From assembly GCA_000621425.1 (NCBI GenBank), contig KK211275.1, positions 100,358 to 164,357 of the forward strand: 64,000 nt of DNA. Direction: 5' to 3'. Below the pieces are notes generated by a model. That model did not search any database, was not told the origin of the DNA, and saw nothing but the letters and a program-made list of their open reading frames with translations. Origin of the DNA: Lachnospiraceae bacterium AB2028 (GTDB lineage: Bacteria; Bacillota; Clostridia; Lachnospirales; Lachnospiraceae). A program made the position numbers and the translations under genes. How positions within the stretch are numbered: the stretch's first letter is position 1; every line of letters starts with the position of its first letter. This document shows, piece by piece, positions 19,241 through 28,064 of this stretch.

Positions 19241-21830
19241 TACCGATTGAGAGCAGAAACAGTATGATTCCGGCAATGCCGATTGCTCGGCCTAGATAAA
19301 CCCATTTGCTTTTGTATACAAAATGAATGTTGTGCGTCCCTTTTTCTAAAACGACACCGAGAAAAGCATCATCGAGTATTGGATATGTTTTTAATTCTGT
19401 GTTATCACAGTATACATGCCAACTTTTATCGTAGGGGATGGTGGTGAAAAGAAGTGGTTTATCTGACGTTGCTGTGACAGTGGCTTCGATTTGATCATCC
19501 AGGAAGGATGTTACCGTCATTGCGCCGGGGACAAGGTCTGAATATACTGCGGCTATTTCATCCGCATCTTCATATGCAAAATAAATAGATTCATAATCAA
19601 AAGCCGGAGTTTCTGCAGCGTTCATTTCAATATAGAGTCTGCATAGTCCGTCATCGTCGGGAGACATCTCAATTATATGTGGAAGTGATATGTCAGACAA
19701 TCTATCCATTCCGCCAATATCCGTATTTGAATGGATAATTGGGGAATTATTAACAAGTTCCGAAATACCCCACCTGTACATATAGGCGTATGTTTTGCCA
19801 TCTTGATTGGCAGGAATTGAATATGTGATTTGACCATAATCATCGGTAAGGCGTACTTTAGTTCCGGCATCATAAGTGATTAAATCAATGTTTTGGGGCT
19901 CCACATAGCATACCCCATCATAAATAGTATAAACACAATGTTTAGTTCCGCACATAGTGTTAACCAAGCTGTTTTGGGCTTCAAATGGATTTATATCAGG
20001 TATGTTGTAGTCGAGCATGTCAGAAGAAACCATATATCCGAGAGGAAGTGTATAGTCTTTTTTTTTGAATAAATAATATGGTGCACGATCGCTGTAAATA
20101 TATCCACATTCCATGCTATATTTTTGGGCAAAAAGCATTTGCATAAGTGGTGTGGATCCATAGTCATATGCGACTAGGTTTGTTGAGGCATAGCCAAATT
20201 TATTAAGTATATGTCGTATCTTTTCGTTTTCTATTGAACAGAACCACCCGATGCCGTGAAAATCGTAGAGCATTGATATGTTGTCGGTTAGTGAGTTGAG
20301 ATAATGGACCCGATAGAACATCCAAGGATCTGTTGCCTCGTGTTTTTTTATTTCATCAAGGCAATTTTCAGCCTGCATACAGGCAATAGTATAATCGTAT
20401 CTGCTTGGGGGGGGGTTATAGAGTTTTTTCTGACCCTGTAGCAGATTGGTACTAAGCTCTGCAACCAGTAGCAAAATAAAAACGGCCTTATTCATGAATT
20501 TTCCCGTGCATCGTTTTAAGGTTATTACATATAGCGTAGTTATGCAGAATAGTAAAAGAATAGTGGTTGGATTGATGTTTTGTGCTGCTGGATTCAGTTT
20601 TGTGGGAATGCAATATAATATGGCATAGATAAGGACATAGATTAATGCTATTATGGATATTGTTTTCGGCACAATCCCTTTTCTACAGATGGTTTCATAT
20701 TCTTTGGCAGCGGTTAATATCATACAAAAACAAAAAAAACAGGAAAATCTGAAAGCGTATCCGTTAGGAGCATCGAAAGCATGCATAAAAAGGTAAAGTG
20801 GTTTTAAAAATGAACATAGGACTAGAAAAACCAATGGAATGCCGGCGAAATATTTCGTTCGTTTGCTTATATTGGTGTCAAAAAAGAAAACGCTTGATAA
20901 TAGTAAAGCGGGGATGCCGGAGTAGATATACGGGATTGTATTATTGATACTCTGGCATTGCGCGGGGTAGAGCCCGGCTAAGAATTCCCAAGGATAGAGA
21001 ACAAATTTGTTTAATTTGTCAGCATCTGTTGCTCGCATTGAAATGAGTTCATAACCGGCAGGAATGAGAAGAGGTGCAGCAATAAGTGTAGCGATAAAAA
21101 CGCATTTAAAATATTCGGAGAGAGCTTTTTTCCATAAAATGGATGTTCGGCCGTAAAGATACCAGGTATATGCAATGAAAATAACAAAAGAAAAGATACC
21201 TGTCATATAAGCAGTATAGAAATGGATTATGAAACTATAGGCATAAATTATGCATAGCCATCCCCATTTTCCGTATTGAAGAAATCTGTTAATACCTAAG
21301 ACTATTAGTGGCAGTATGTATAGCATATCTAATAATTCAAAGGAAATAGAAAAGAACGCGAAGAAGGAGCAGAGACTATATGCAGTGGAAAAGAAAACTG
21401 ATGCATAGCTTGAAATTTTAAATATGCGTTTTAGTAATAAATACATGCATAAAGAGGTAAACATTAGTTTCGCGATAACGACACAGAAACTGGCAATTTC
21501 TATGTCGTTGATCACAAGATAGAATATATTGAAAGGGCTTTGTGAGTAAAACGCATTTATAGCAACAGTGGGCATTCCCATTCCATTCTTAAAACTGTAC
21601 ACCAAGCTTTCATGGGAAAAGAGGCGGTTCATAAATTCTTTTGAAAAAATGGAAAATTGATGTAGCCCATCCCCAAAGATAAAAAGTTGTCCATATCCGG
21701 GCATAATGTCTGAACAAATGGTTGTGACTAAAAAAATCAAGGCAGGAAGAAACACAGCAATGAGTAAGGCAGGTAATTGCGGGATAAACTTATCAAATTT
21801 TTTTTTCTTTGTAGTATATGAATAACTCAT
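19200..21830 (-). CDS. YfhO-family GT-C glycosyltransferase (inverted copy)
   Basis: The only credible gene on the - strand. 876 residues: N-terminal helix, then the conserved external loop with FGDGLHQFS near 52 and SFKNGMGMPT near 76, about twelve helices, and a large C-terminal external region ending in the YfhO signature (TTIPYDKSWHVY near 800, then an AFLG and GTHNIHFVY strand pair). In Bacillus and Listeria YfhO works with a CsbB/GtrB-type enzyme to put sugars on lipoteichoic acid. It is close to the gene at 48985 (shared RYLNSLTDNIS and AYDYGST segments). A run of nine C bases in the coding strand (20407-20415) could allow slippage. Confidence 0.85.
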   Translation of the reverse strand: MSYSYTTKKKKFDKFIPQLPALLIAVFLPALIFLVTTICSDIMPGYGQLFIFGDGLHQFSIFSKEFMNRLFSHESLVYSFKNGMGMPTVAINAFYSQSPFNIFYLVINDIEIASFCVVIAKLMFTSLCMYLLLKRIFKISSYASVFFSTAYSLCSFFAFFSISFELLDMLYILPLIVLGINRFLQYGKWGWLCIIYAYSFIIHFYTAYMTGIFSFVIFIAYTWYLYGRTSILWKKALSEYFKCVFIATLIAAPLLIPAGYELISMRATDADKLNKFVLYPWEFLAGLYPAQCQSINNTIPYIYSGIPALLLSSVFFFDTNISKRTKYFAGIPLVFLVLCSFLKPLYLFMHAFDAPNGYAFRFSCFFCFCMILTAAKEYETICRKGIVPKTISIIALIYVLIYAILYCIPTKLNPAAQNINPTTILLLFCITTLYVITLKRCTGKFMNKAVFILLLVAELSTNLLQGQKKLYNPPPSRYDYTIACMQAENCLDEIKKHEATDPWMFYRVHYLNSLTDNISMLYDFHGIGWFCSIENEKIRHILNKFGYASTNLVAYDYGSTPLMQMLFAQKYSMECGYIYSDRAPYYLFKKKDYTLPLGYMVSSDMLDYNIPDINPFEAQNSLVNTMCGTKHCVYTIYDGVCYVEPQNIDLITYDAGTKVRLTDDYGQITYSIPANQDGKTYAYMYRWGISELVNNSPIIHSNTDIGGMDRLSDISLPHIIEMSPDDDGLCRLYIEMNAAETPAFDYESIYFAYEDADEIAAVYSDLVPGAMTVTSFLDDQIEATVTATSDKPLLFTTIPYDKSWHVYCDNTELKTYPILDDAFLGVVLEKGTHNIHFVYKSKWVYLGRAIGIAGIILFLLSIGISRISKSEYRRYQ
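20407..20415 (-). repeat. C9 homopolymer inside the inverted yfhO-type gene
   Basis: Nine consecutive G on the + strand encode Asn-Pro-Pro-Pro at about residue 473 on the - strand. It is the longest G/C homopolymer I see in the window. In phase it gives a full protein; a gain or loss of one base would truncate it. Confidence 0.7.
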
Positions 21831-21949
21831 TTCTTTGTGGTCTACATAAAAAGTATTATCAATTTGGTTGTAAGTAATATGATATATATTGTATCATAAT
21901 GTGGTACTTGTAGGATAGTGTTTTATGAAAGTGGGATTGATTCATCTGT
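21831..21949. other. Divergent intergenic region
   Basis: 119 bp between the inverted YfhO gene and the A-B-A'-B' array. Very A/T-rich and must hold promoters for both directions. I see several TATAAT-like boxes but no convincing -35 pairing on either strand. Confidence 0.4.
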
Positions 21950-24070
21950 ATGAATGAACGGAAAAGTGTAAAAAAGAGTATTCTGGCAATGATAGTTTTG
22001 ATTTTGTTAGCAATCCTTATCGAAATCTTTGCCTTTAATATTCGTGCTTTTCAAACTTGCGGTTATGAAGAGAAAAATTTGGATGATTTTTATGATGTGG
22101 AACTTGTAGGAGGCGTATTTGATTCTGACGGCGATATCGTTATGAATAAAGATGCGGATTATGTTACACTTAACATAACCGGATTTGGATATCCGCTTAA
22201 CAACATAAGACTGGATGCTGAATGCCTTAGTGAAGTAAAGGATTCGGAATGTCAGGAAAAGGTGTGTGTTGTAGAATGTTCAGCCTTTGATGATGCGTTG
22301 TTTGAGATGATTGGAACAGATGGTAAATCTTATCTGCAAAATGGTGCGGTTATGACCGTAAGGGCAGATATAATCCATGATATAGAGAATTCACATTACT
22401 TGTTTCTTAATCCATTTGGAAATACCCACAAACTTCAGATTGTTCTCTACCCAAAATCAGGGGATTTAAGCATCATTAGGATACATGAACTAACTTTTAA
22501 TGCTGTAAAACCTGTGCGGATTTATCCTGCCAGGACTATGGTCATATTCCTGGTACTTCTTATCATTTATTATTCATTAGCCAATCTGGATTTATGGCAG
22601 ACAGATTGCATAGGCAGGAAAAAGTGGAAAACCGTGCTTATTGCAGGGACATTTGTTGTATTTGCCGTTTTTACGTCATTTTGGATGATCTCTGACAAGG
22701 CTATTTGGACTGAGGGCTTTTCACCCTATAGTGCATTGGCTAAGGCTATTTCAGATGGAAGATTATATGTCGGGGAGGCAAGTGATACGGTCATATCAAC
22801 AGAAGGTCGCCCTGTGTTCTGGCGGGGAGACAGTACCGAGGTTATGTTTGATTATGCCTACTATGATGGAAAATATTATGTGTATTTTGGGCTTCTTCCT
22901 TGCTTGGTGTTCTACTTGCCATACCATCTGATTACAGGCGGTGATATGCCCAATGCTTTGCCGGGACTCTTATTAAGACTTATGACGGTTGCCCTCGTAG
23001 GCAGGCTCATCTGGAACATTATACGGCGGTACTATAGAAAGACTCCGTTGGCTTTATTTCTGCTGATGTGGTGGGGAACTGTATGTGGAATGTATATTCC
23101 GGTTCTTATGACTGAAATGATAATGTTCTATGATGTTCCCATTCTTTCGGGGCTTGTACTGACTTTAGCCGGGGCTTGTTTTTGGACGGGTATGGACAGT
23201 TTTGGCGGAAGAAACACTGTTATGAAAGCCACGTTTGGAAGTGTGTGTATGGCTGCTGTGTCCCTGTGCAGGCCAACTATGCTGCTGTATGGATTTGTCA
23301 TCCTGGCATTCATTATTTGGTATCGAAGGGATGAGATAAAATGTCTTGCTCACAAAGAACTGGTTTCATATGGGGGGAGTGTTGTTATACCGTATGTTTT
23401 TTTTGCTATTATCTGTATGATTTATAATGCGCTGCGTTTTGGATCTCCGCTTGATTTTGGTTCATCCTATAATTCGACAACGTATCCAATAGAAGGGGCG
23501 TCACTATTTATCCCTTATGTTGCCGTGAGGGCTGCCTATGAATATCTTCTAAAACCGCCGTACATTAATTTTGGATTTCCTTTTACTAAATTTACGGTAT
23601 GGGAGAAGGTGCGTGTCGCCGGAAATATTATGGTTGTAGATATGTTCGATGGTGGAATACTGTCAGCAAATCCATTTAGTTGGGGGCTGGCGTTAATCGC
23701 TCATTACAGAACTAAACTTAGACAGAAAAATCTGCTTTGGCCTATGGTATCAAGTATTGCCATTTCTCTTTTTCTTATGGTATATGGTGTGGTATACACA
23801 AGTTCAGTATATACGAGGTATACGCTTGAGTTTTCTCCGGTAATACTTGTATGTGGATGTATAATGATCATGGAGATTTACGAAGATATAGCAATGCTCG
23901 ATAGTTGTTTGGTAAAGAAGGTGCTTAGGGTGGTAGTGACTTTGGCCTTAATGTTTTCCTTAGGTTGGGGCGGCATTCAGCTGTGTTGCGCTGAGACCGG
24001 AAGTGCGGGAATGGCTGTGGGAAATCCAGAACTATGGTATACACTTAAATACGGATTTAGGATATTTTGA
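21950..24070 (+). CDS. GT-C-like membrane protein with extracytoplasmic domain, copy A
   Basis: 706 residues. Helix 1 (about 10-30) runs into EIFAFNIRAFQT, then an external domain (about 37-195), then about ten helices. Motifs shared by the family: FSPYSALAKAISDGRLYVGEA near 257, DYAYYDGKYYVYFG near 301, SLCRPT near 437, RFGSPLDFG near 495 and RYTLEFSP near 622. The acidic loop and topology suggest transfer of a lipid-linked sugar outside the membrane. Family name not recognised. It heads a row of four genes spaced 2-10 bp, presumably one operon. Its closest relative is the third gene (26224). Confidence 0.6.
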   Translation: MNERKSVKKSILAMIVLILLAILIEIFAFNIRAFQTCGYEEKNLDDFYDVELVGGVFDSDGDIVMNKDADYVTLNITGFGYPLNNIRLDAECLSEVKDSECQEKVCVVECSAFDDALFEMIGTDGKSYLQNGAVMTVRADIIHDIENSHYLFLNPFGNTHKLQIVLYPKSGDLSIIRIHELTFNAVKPVRIYPARTMVIFLVLLIIYYSLANLDLWQTDCIGRKKWKTVLIAGTFVVFAVFTSFWMISDKAIWTEGFSPYSALAKAISDGRLYVGEASDTVISTEGRPVFWRGDSTEVMFDYAYYDGKYYVYFGLLPCLVFYLPYHLITGGDMPNALPGLLLRLMTVALVGRLIWNIIRRYYRKTPLALFLLMWWGTVCGMYIPVLMTEMIMFYDVPILSGLVLTLAGACFWTGMDSFGGRNTVMKATFGSVCMAAVSLCRPTMLLYGFVILAFIIWYRRDEIKCLAHKELVSYGGSVVIPYVFFAIICMIYNALRFGSPLDFGSSYNSTTYPIEGASLFIPYVAVRAAYEYLLKPPYINFGFPFTKFTVWEKVRVAGNIMVVDMFDGGILSANPFSWGLALIAHYRTKLRQKNLLWPMVSSIAISLFLMVYGVVYTSSVYTRYTLEFSPVILVCGCIMIMEIYEDIAMLDSCLVKKVLRVVVTLALMFSLGWGGIQLCCAETGSAGMAVGNPELWYTLKYGFRIF

Positions 24071-24077
24071 TACTTAA

Positions 24078-26213
24078 ATGGTAAAAAACAGGATAATAAA
24101 AAAAATCATAATAATACTGTTGGTTTCGTTTTGCGTGGAAATCTTTGTATTCAACATACGCTTTTTTCAGTCAGCACTTTATGACCGGGTACTACTTAGT
24201 GAGTCAAATACGATAGCAATAGAAAATGCGCATCTTCTTAGCGACGGTTGTATAGAGCTTGACGATGGATACAGTGATTTTACGGTTACCATTGGAAACT
24301 TAGATAAAAGAATACAGAATATCCATCTGGATATAGAGATTGTTGACGAAGACAATACGACGGAAAGCATCAATAATGTATGCAATGTGTCTGTGATGGT
24401 TTGGGATGACGCACTTCATGAGAAAAAAGGAGAAGACGGCAATACATATCTTGACAGTGGACTATATGATCTGACATCGAAGGAAATTATTTCGCTTGTG
24501 CCTGAATCAGAATACATCTGGATTGAAACCTTTGGAAATGTAAAGGAAATAAAGCTTACTATTTCTGCAGCATCCGGAGTTGGAAGGGTGTTCAGGATCA
24601 ATGAGTTATCTTTTAATGCGACACAGGAACTACATGTCTCATTTGTTAGACTTGCTGTGATTTATATTTTTTTGCTAATCTGCGATGTGATCCTGCTTGA
24701 GAAGGGTGTCTGGAAAGCTGATTGTGTAACTCCGGCAAAGTGGAAACTGATAGTTCCGATGGTGCTTTATCTATTGGTTGCTGTAGCTGCGTTTATGTGG
24801 ACAATGGCCAATCCGGCGGTTTTTGGCCCCGACCAGAATGAGTATGCGCCTCTGGCAAGGGCTTTGCTCAGGGGTGAAACATTTGTCGGAACTGCAGGGG
24901 AGTTTGTGAAGGCGGCAGAGGGCAAGATTGTCTTTTGGAGCACATATTCCCCGGAAGTAAAGTTTGATTATGCGTATTATGATGGAAGATTTTATGTATA
25001 TTTTGGGGTGTTGCCATGTATAGTGTTTTTTCTGCCGTATCTTATTGCAACCGGGCGTGATTTGCCTAATTTCATCCCAGTAGTTATGCTTTGCTTGGCG
25101 TTGCTGGCAGAAGTATATATTTTTCTTGGAATGCTTATACGCAGATATTACAGAAATACCCCATTTGTGGCAAGGTTGCTGATGACGGCGGCGGCCGGTG
25201 GCGGTACATATCTGGTCTCTCTGATCAGTGTGCCTAATCATTATACGGTAGCCATTGCGTTTGGGGTGTTCCTTTCATTGGCTGGCGTGATGTTCTGGAT
25301 GAGGGCTTTCACCGAAACTATGCTGAGTGGAGGGATGAATGAAAAAAAATATACGGTAAGGACAGGTTATCTGGCTGGAGGTAGCGTATGTATGGCAGCG
25401 GTATCGTTATGCAGACCGACACTCCTGATACTGGGAGTATCCATATTGTTAGTTATAATGGCAAGGGATAGAAAAGTAATAGCAGGAATGGATAGGAAAA
25501 ATATGCGTAGTTGTGTATTGGCAGTGACCATACCATATACTGCCTTGGCGTTGATGTGCTTGTATTATAATTATGCACGGTTTGGTTCACCTTTTGATTT
25601 CGGAGCATCGAAGAACATGACAACTATTCCATTTAATGGTGGAACCGGTTTCCTGCCATACTTGATCATCAGGGCGATTTATGAGTATCTTTTTGCACCT
25701 GCAATACTGGAAACTACATATCCATTCTTCACTTATCAAAGCTGGGAACAGATAACAGATGGGGGGAGTATACTTGTTTCATCCAAGCCGGATATCGGTC
25801 TGTTCACAGGAACGCCAGTGCTGTGGCTCGGGCTTTTGTGCATAGGGTTTTGGAAAAGTCTCAAGAAAAAAGGCTTGTTGGAAGTACTGATGGCAATGTT
25901 TGTATGTGCTTTTATTCTTATGGCTTTCGCAACCAGATTTACATTTTGCTTAACCGAACGTTATACTCTAGAATTTAGCTTTATTTTCTTTTTGTTTGCC
26001 TTTATCGGTATAATGGAGTTTCACGAGAATACGAGAGCTATAACGAATACAAGGCTGATTTCAGGCGTTTTTTGGGGAATAAGACTGTTACTTCTGGCGT
26101 CGGCTCTTTACGGCGGCTTGCAGCTGATGCCGGAGAAGTGGATGACGGATTTGTCCAGTTACAATACGGAACTGTATTATAGGATATTTTATGCTATGAA
26201 TTTTATGCTGTAG
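24078..26213 (+). CDS. GT-C-like membrane protein with extracytoplasmic domain, copy B
   Basis: 711 residues with the family layout: helix 1 into EIFVFNIRFFQS, external domain with the subfamily mark ENAHLLSDGCIELDDG near 49, then the membrane body with EYAPLARALLRGETFVG near 255, DYAYYDGRFYVYFG near 295, SLCRPTLL near 443, RFGSPFDFG near 499 and RYTLEFSF near 624. It ends NTELYYRIFYAMNFML. Much closer to the fourth gene (28065) than to its immediate neighbours, which defines the A-B-A'-B' pattern. Seven bp after copy A. Confidence 0.6.
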   Translation: MVKNRIIKKIIIILLVSFCVEIFVFNIRFFQSALYDRVLLSESNTIAIENAHLLSDGCIELDDGYSDFTVTIGNLDKRIQNIHLDIEIVDEDNTTESINNVCNVSVMVWDDALHEKKGEDGNTYLDSGLYDLTSKEIISLVPESEYIWIETFGNVKEIKLTISAASGVGRVFRINELSFNATQELHVSFVRLAVIYIFLLICDVILLEKGVWKADCVTPAKWKLIVPMVLYLLVAVAAFMWTMANPAVFGPDQNEYAPLARALLRGETFVGTAGEFVKAAEGKIVFWSTYSPEVKFDYAYYDGRFYVYFGVLPCIVFFLPYLIATGRDLPNFIPVVMLCLALLAEVYIFLGMLIRRYYRNTPFVARLLMTAAAGGGTYLVSLISVPNHYTVAIAFGVFLSLAGVMFWMRAFTETMLSGGMNEKKYTVRTGYLAGGSVCMAAVSLCRPTLLILGVSILLVIMARDRKVIAGMDRKNMRSCVLAVTIPYTALALMCLYYNYARFGSPFDFGASKNMTTIPFNGGTGFLPYLIIRAIYEYLFAPAILETTYPFFTYQSWEQITDGGSILVSSKPDIGLFTGTPVLWLGLLCIGFWKSLKKKGLLEVLMAMFVCAFILMAFATRFTFCLTERYTLEFSFIFFLFAFIGIMEFHENTRAITNTRLISGVFWGIRLLLLASALYGGLQLMPEKWMTDLSSYNTELYYRIFYAMNFML

Positions 26214-26223
26214 ATAATTGTGA

Positions 26224-28062
26224 ATGCTAAGGATGAATAGGAAAAAAATAATATTATTCTCTAGTCTATTGTTAATGGCTGTTTTTGTAGAGGTCTTTAT
26301 TTTTAATAACCGTACATTTCAAACTGTCGGCTATCACGAACATGTGCTTGATATTTATACGGAAGTGGAGCTTATAGGTGGGAGAATGGATGAGAATGGC
26401 GTCATATGGATTGAGCCGGGAGTGGAAGATGCAGTACTTGTTTTTTCAGGACCGGATGTACCTGTTAAGAATGCCAGAATTGACGTGGAATGCGTTTCAG
26501 ATGAAATGGGCACAGATGCAGGTGAACATGCATGTTCGGTTGGCATATTAGCTTTTGATGACCTGCTTTATGAGCGACTTAATCCGGACGGTAGTTCATA
26601 TGTGGAGCCTGATGTGCTGGCGATGGTTTCGGGGACTGTCCTGCACGACATTGATGAGTCTAAGTATATTTATCTGAATCCTTTTGGAGACACACATACT
26701 ATTGTTTTTTCTTTACATCCGCTTTCTGATCAGGCACAGGGGCTGAAAATACATGAAATAAAGCTTAATGCCGTAAGACCACTTATGGTACTGCCGTTGA
26801 GGTTGCTGCTTGTTTTTGTTGTTCTTTTAATCCTTTATGGTCTGTTTTTTGATTCTATTTTATGGCAAGTTGAATGTGTACAGATAAAAAAATGGGGTAA
26901 TATTGCTCTTGTATGCATATCCGTTTTATTTGCAGGCACAATCTGCTGGTGGATGGCTGGGAACAGGACTTATAGTGCGGGAATCATTCCGGAGATGGCG
27001 CTGATTGTCCTTCTGGTGGTTCTGATCGGTAAAATAATCTATCAGATCATAAAGGAACATTATAAGCGCATACCCCTTGGACTGTTTCTTCTGATGTGGG
27101 GCGGCTTGGTTGGTGCCATGTATATTCCGGCGATAGTTTCAGGAATTGATCCGGGGAACCATATTCCGGTTCTTTTGGGGGTGAGTCTGATGTTCATAGG
27201 ATTATATGGGCTGTTAAATCGTGGCGAAACGAAAAGCTTTGTGTTGCGGGAGGCTATGTCTGGTGCCTGTATAGTTACTGCCTGTATATTACGTCCGGTT
27301 CTTTTGGTTTATGGCCTCATTATTCTTGTTTTTTATATGTCTGATAAAAGAAAAGTGTCCAGCAAAATAGCTTTTGGATTGCCTTTTGCTGTTGGTCTTA
27401 TTTTATGCGTGGTGTTTAATCTGTTGAGAATTGATATGCTGTCTGTTATGGGTATGCGTACTGACACAAACATCAGCCCCAGGCAAACTGGCGGTTTTTT
27501 ACCGTATGTAATATATAGGGCTGCTTATGAATACCTGTTTAAGCCGGCATATTGGGATATGGAGTTTCCGTTTACGGAATATGCATCTGGGGAACGGGTG
27601 GGGGTCGCAGGCAGTTTACTGTCCATAAATCTGTTCCGGGGGGGACTGATTTCCTCAAATCCATTTACATTTTTGTTGGTATTGATAGGAATCTACAGAA
27701 AAAAGTTACAGGAAAAGAATCTCTTTTTCCTTATTTTGACGGGTGGATGCGCCGGAGTGTTTGTAATGGTTTATGATACGGTGCTTACTGGAACTTTATG
27801 TACGGGATATACACTTGATTTTTCCTTTGTTTTTATAATTCCGGCATGTATTTTGCTTATGGAACTGTATGAAAGTTCCCTGGAATTTGAAAATGAGAGA
27901 ATCCGGAGAATAATAAGATATTTCGTTTCCATACTGCTTCTCGTATCGGTTGTGTGGGGAATTATGCAGCTGGGAGCTATAAATCCTGAAAGTTTTCGGT
28001 TACAGTGTGAAGGATCAGAACAGTGGTACAGATTGTTCTATACAATGCGGGTGTTAAGGTGA
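26224..28062 (+). CDS. GT-C-like family, copy A' with lost active-site region
   Basis: 612 residues, 94 shorter than copy A. N-terminal helix, external domain and C-terminal half align with copy A, but around residue 252 an in-frame gap of about 90 residues removes the whole LAKAISDG to YDGKYYVYFG to NALPG segment. The RFGSPLDFG motif has also decayed (near 400), and CRPT has become LRPV. The frame is intact, so this is either a pseudo-enzyme that may partner copy B or B', or a gene on its way to loss. Starts at ATG 26224; ATG 26233 is possible. Confidence 0.6.
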   Translation: MLRMNRKKIILFSSLLLMAVFVEVFIFNNRTFQTVGYHEHVLDIYTEVELIGGRMDENGVIWIEPGVEDAVLVFSGPDVPVKNARIDVECVSDEMGTDAGEHACSVGILAFDDLLYERLNPDGSSYVEPDVLAMVSGTVLHDIDESKYIYLNPFGDTHTIVFSLHPLSDQAQGLKIHEIKLNAVRPLMVLPLRLLLVFVVLLILYGLFFDSILWQVECVQIKKWGNIALVCISVLFAGTICWWMAGNRTYSAGIIPEMALIVLLVVLIGKIIYQIIKEHYKRIPLGLFLLMWGGLVGAMYIPAIVSGIDPGNHIPVLLGVSLMFIGLYGLLNRGETKSFVLREAMSGACIVTACILRPVLLVYGLIILVFYMSDKRKVSSKIAFGLPFAVGLILCVVFNLLRIDMLSVMGMRTDTNISPRQTGGFLPYVIYRAAYEYLFKPAYWDMEFPFTEYASGERVGVAGSLLSINLFRGGLISSNPFTFLLVLIGIYRKKLQEKNLFFLILTGGCAGVFVMVYDTVLTGTLCTGYTLDFSFVFIIPACILLMELYESSLEFENERIRRIIRYFVSILLLVSVVWGIMQLGAINPESFRLQCEGSEQWYRLFYTMRVLR

Positions 28063-28064
28063 AA

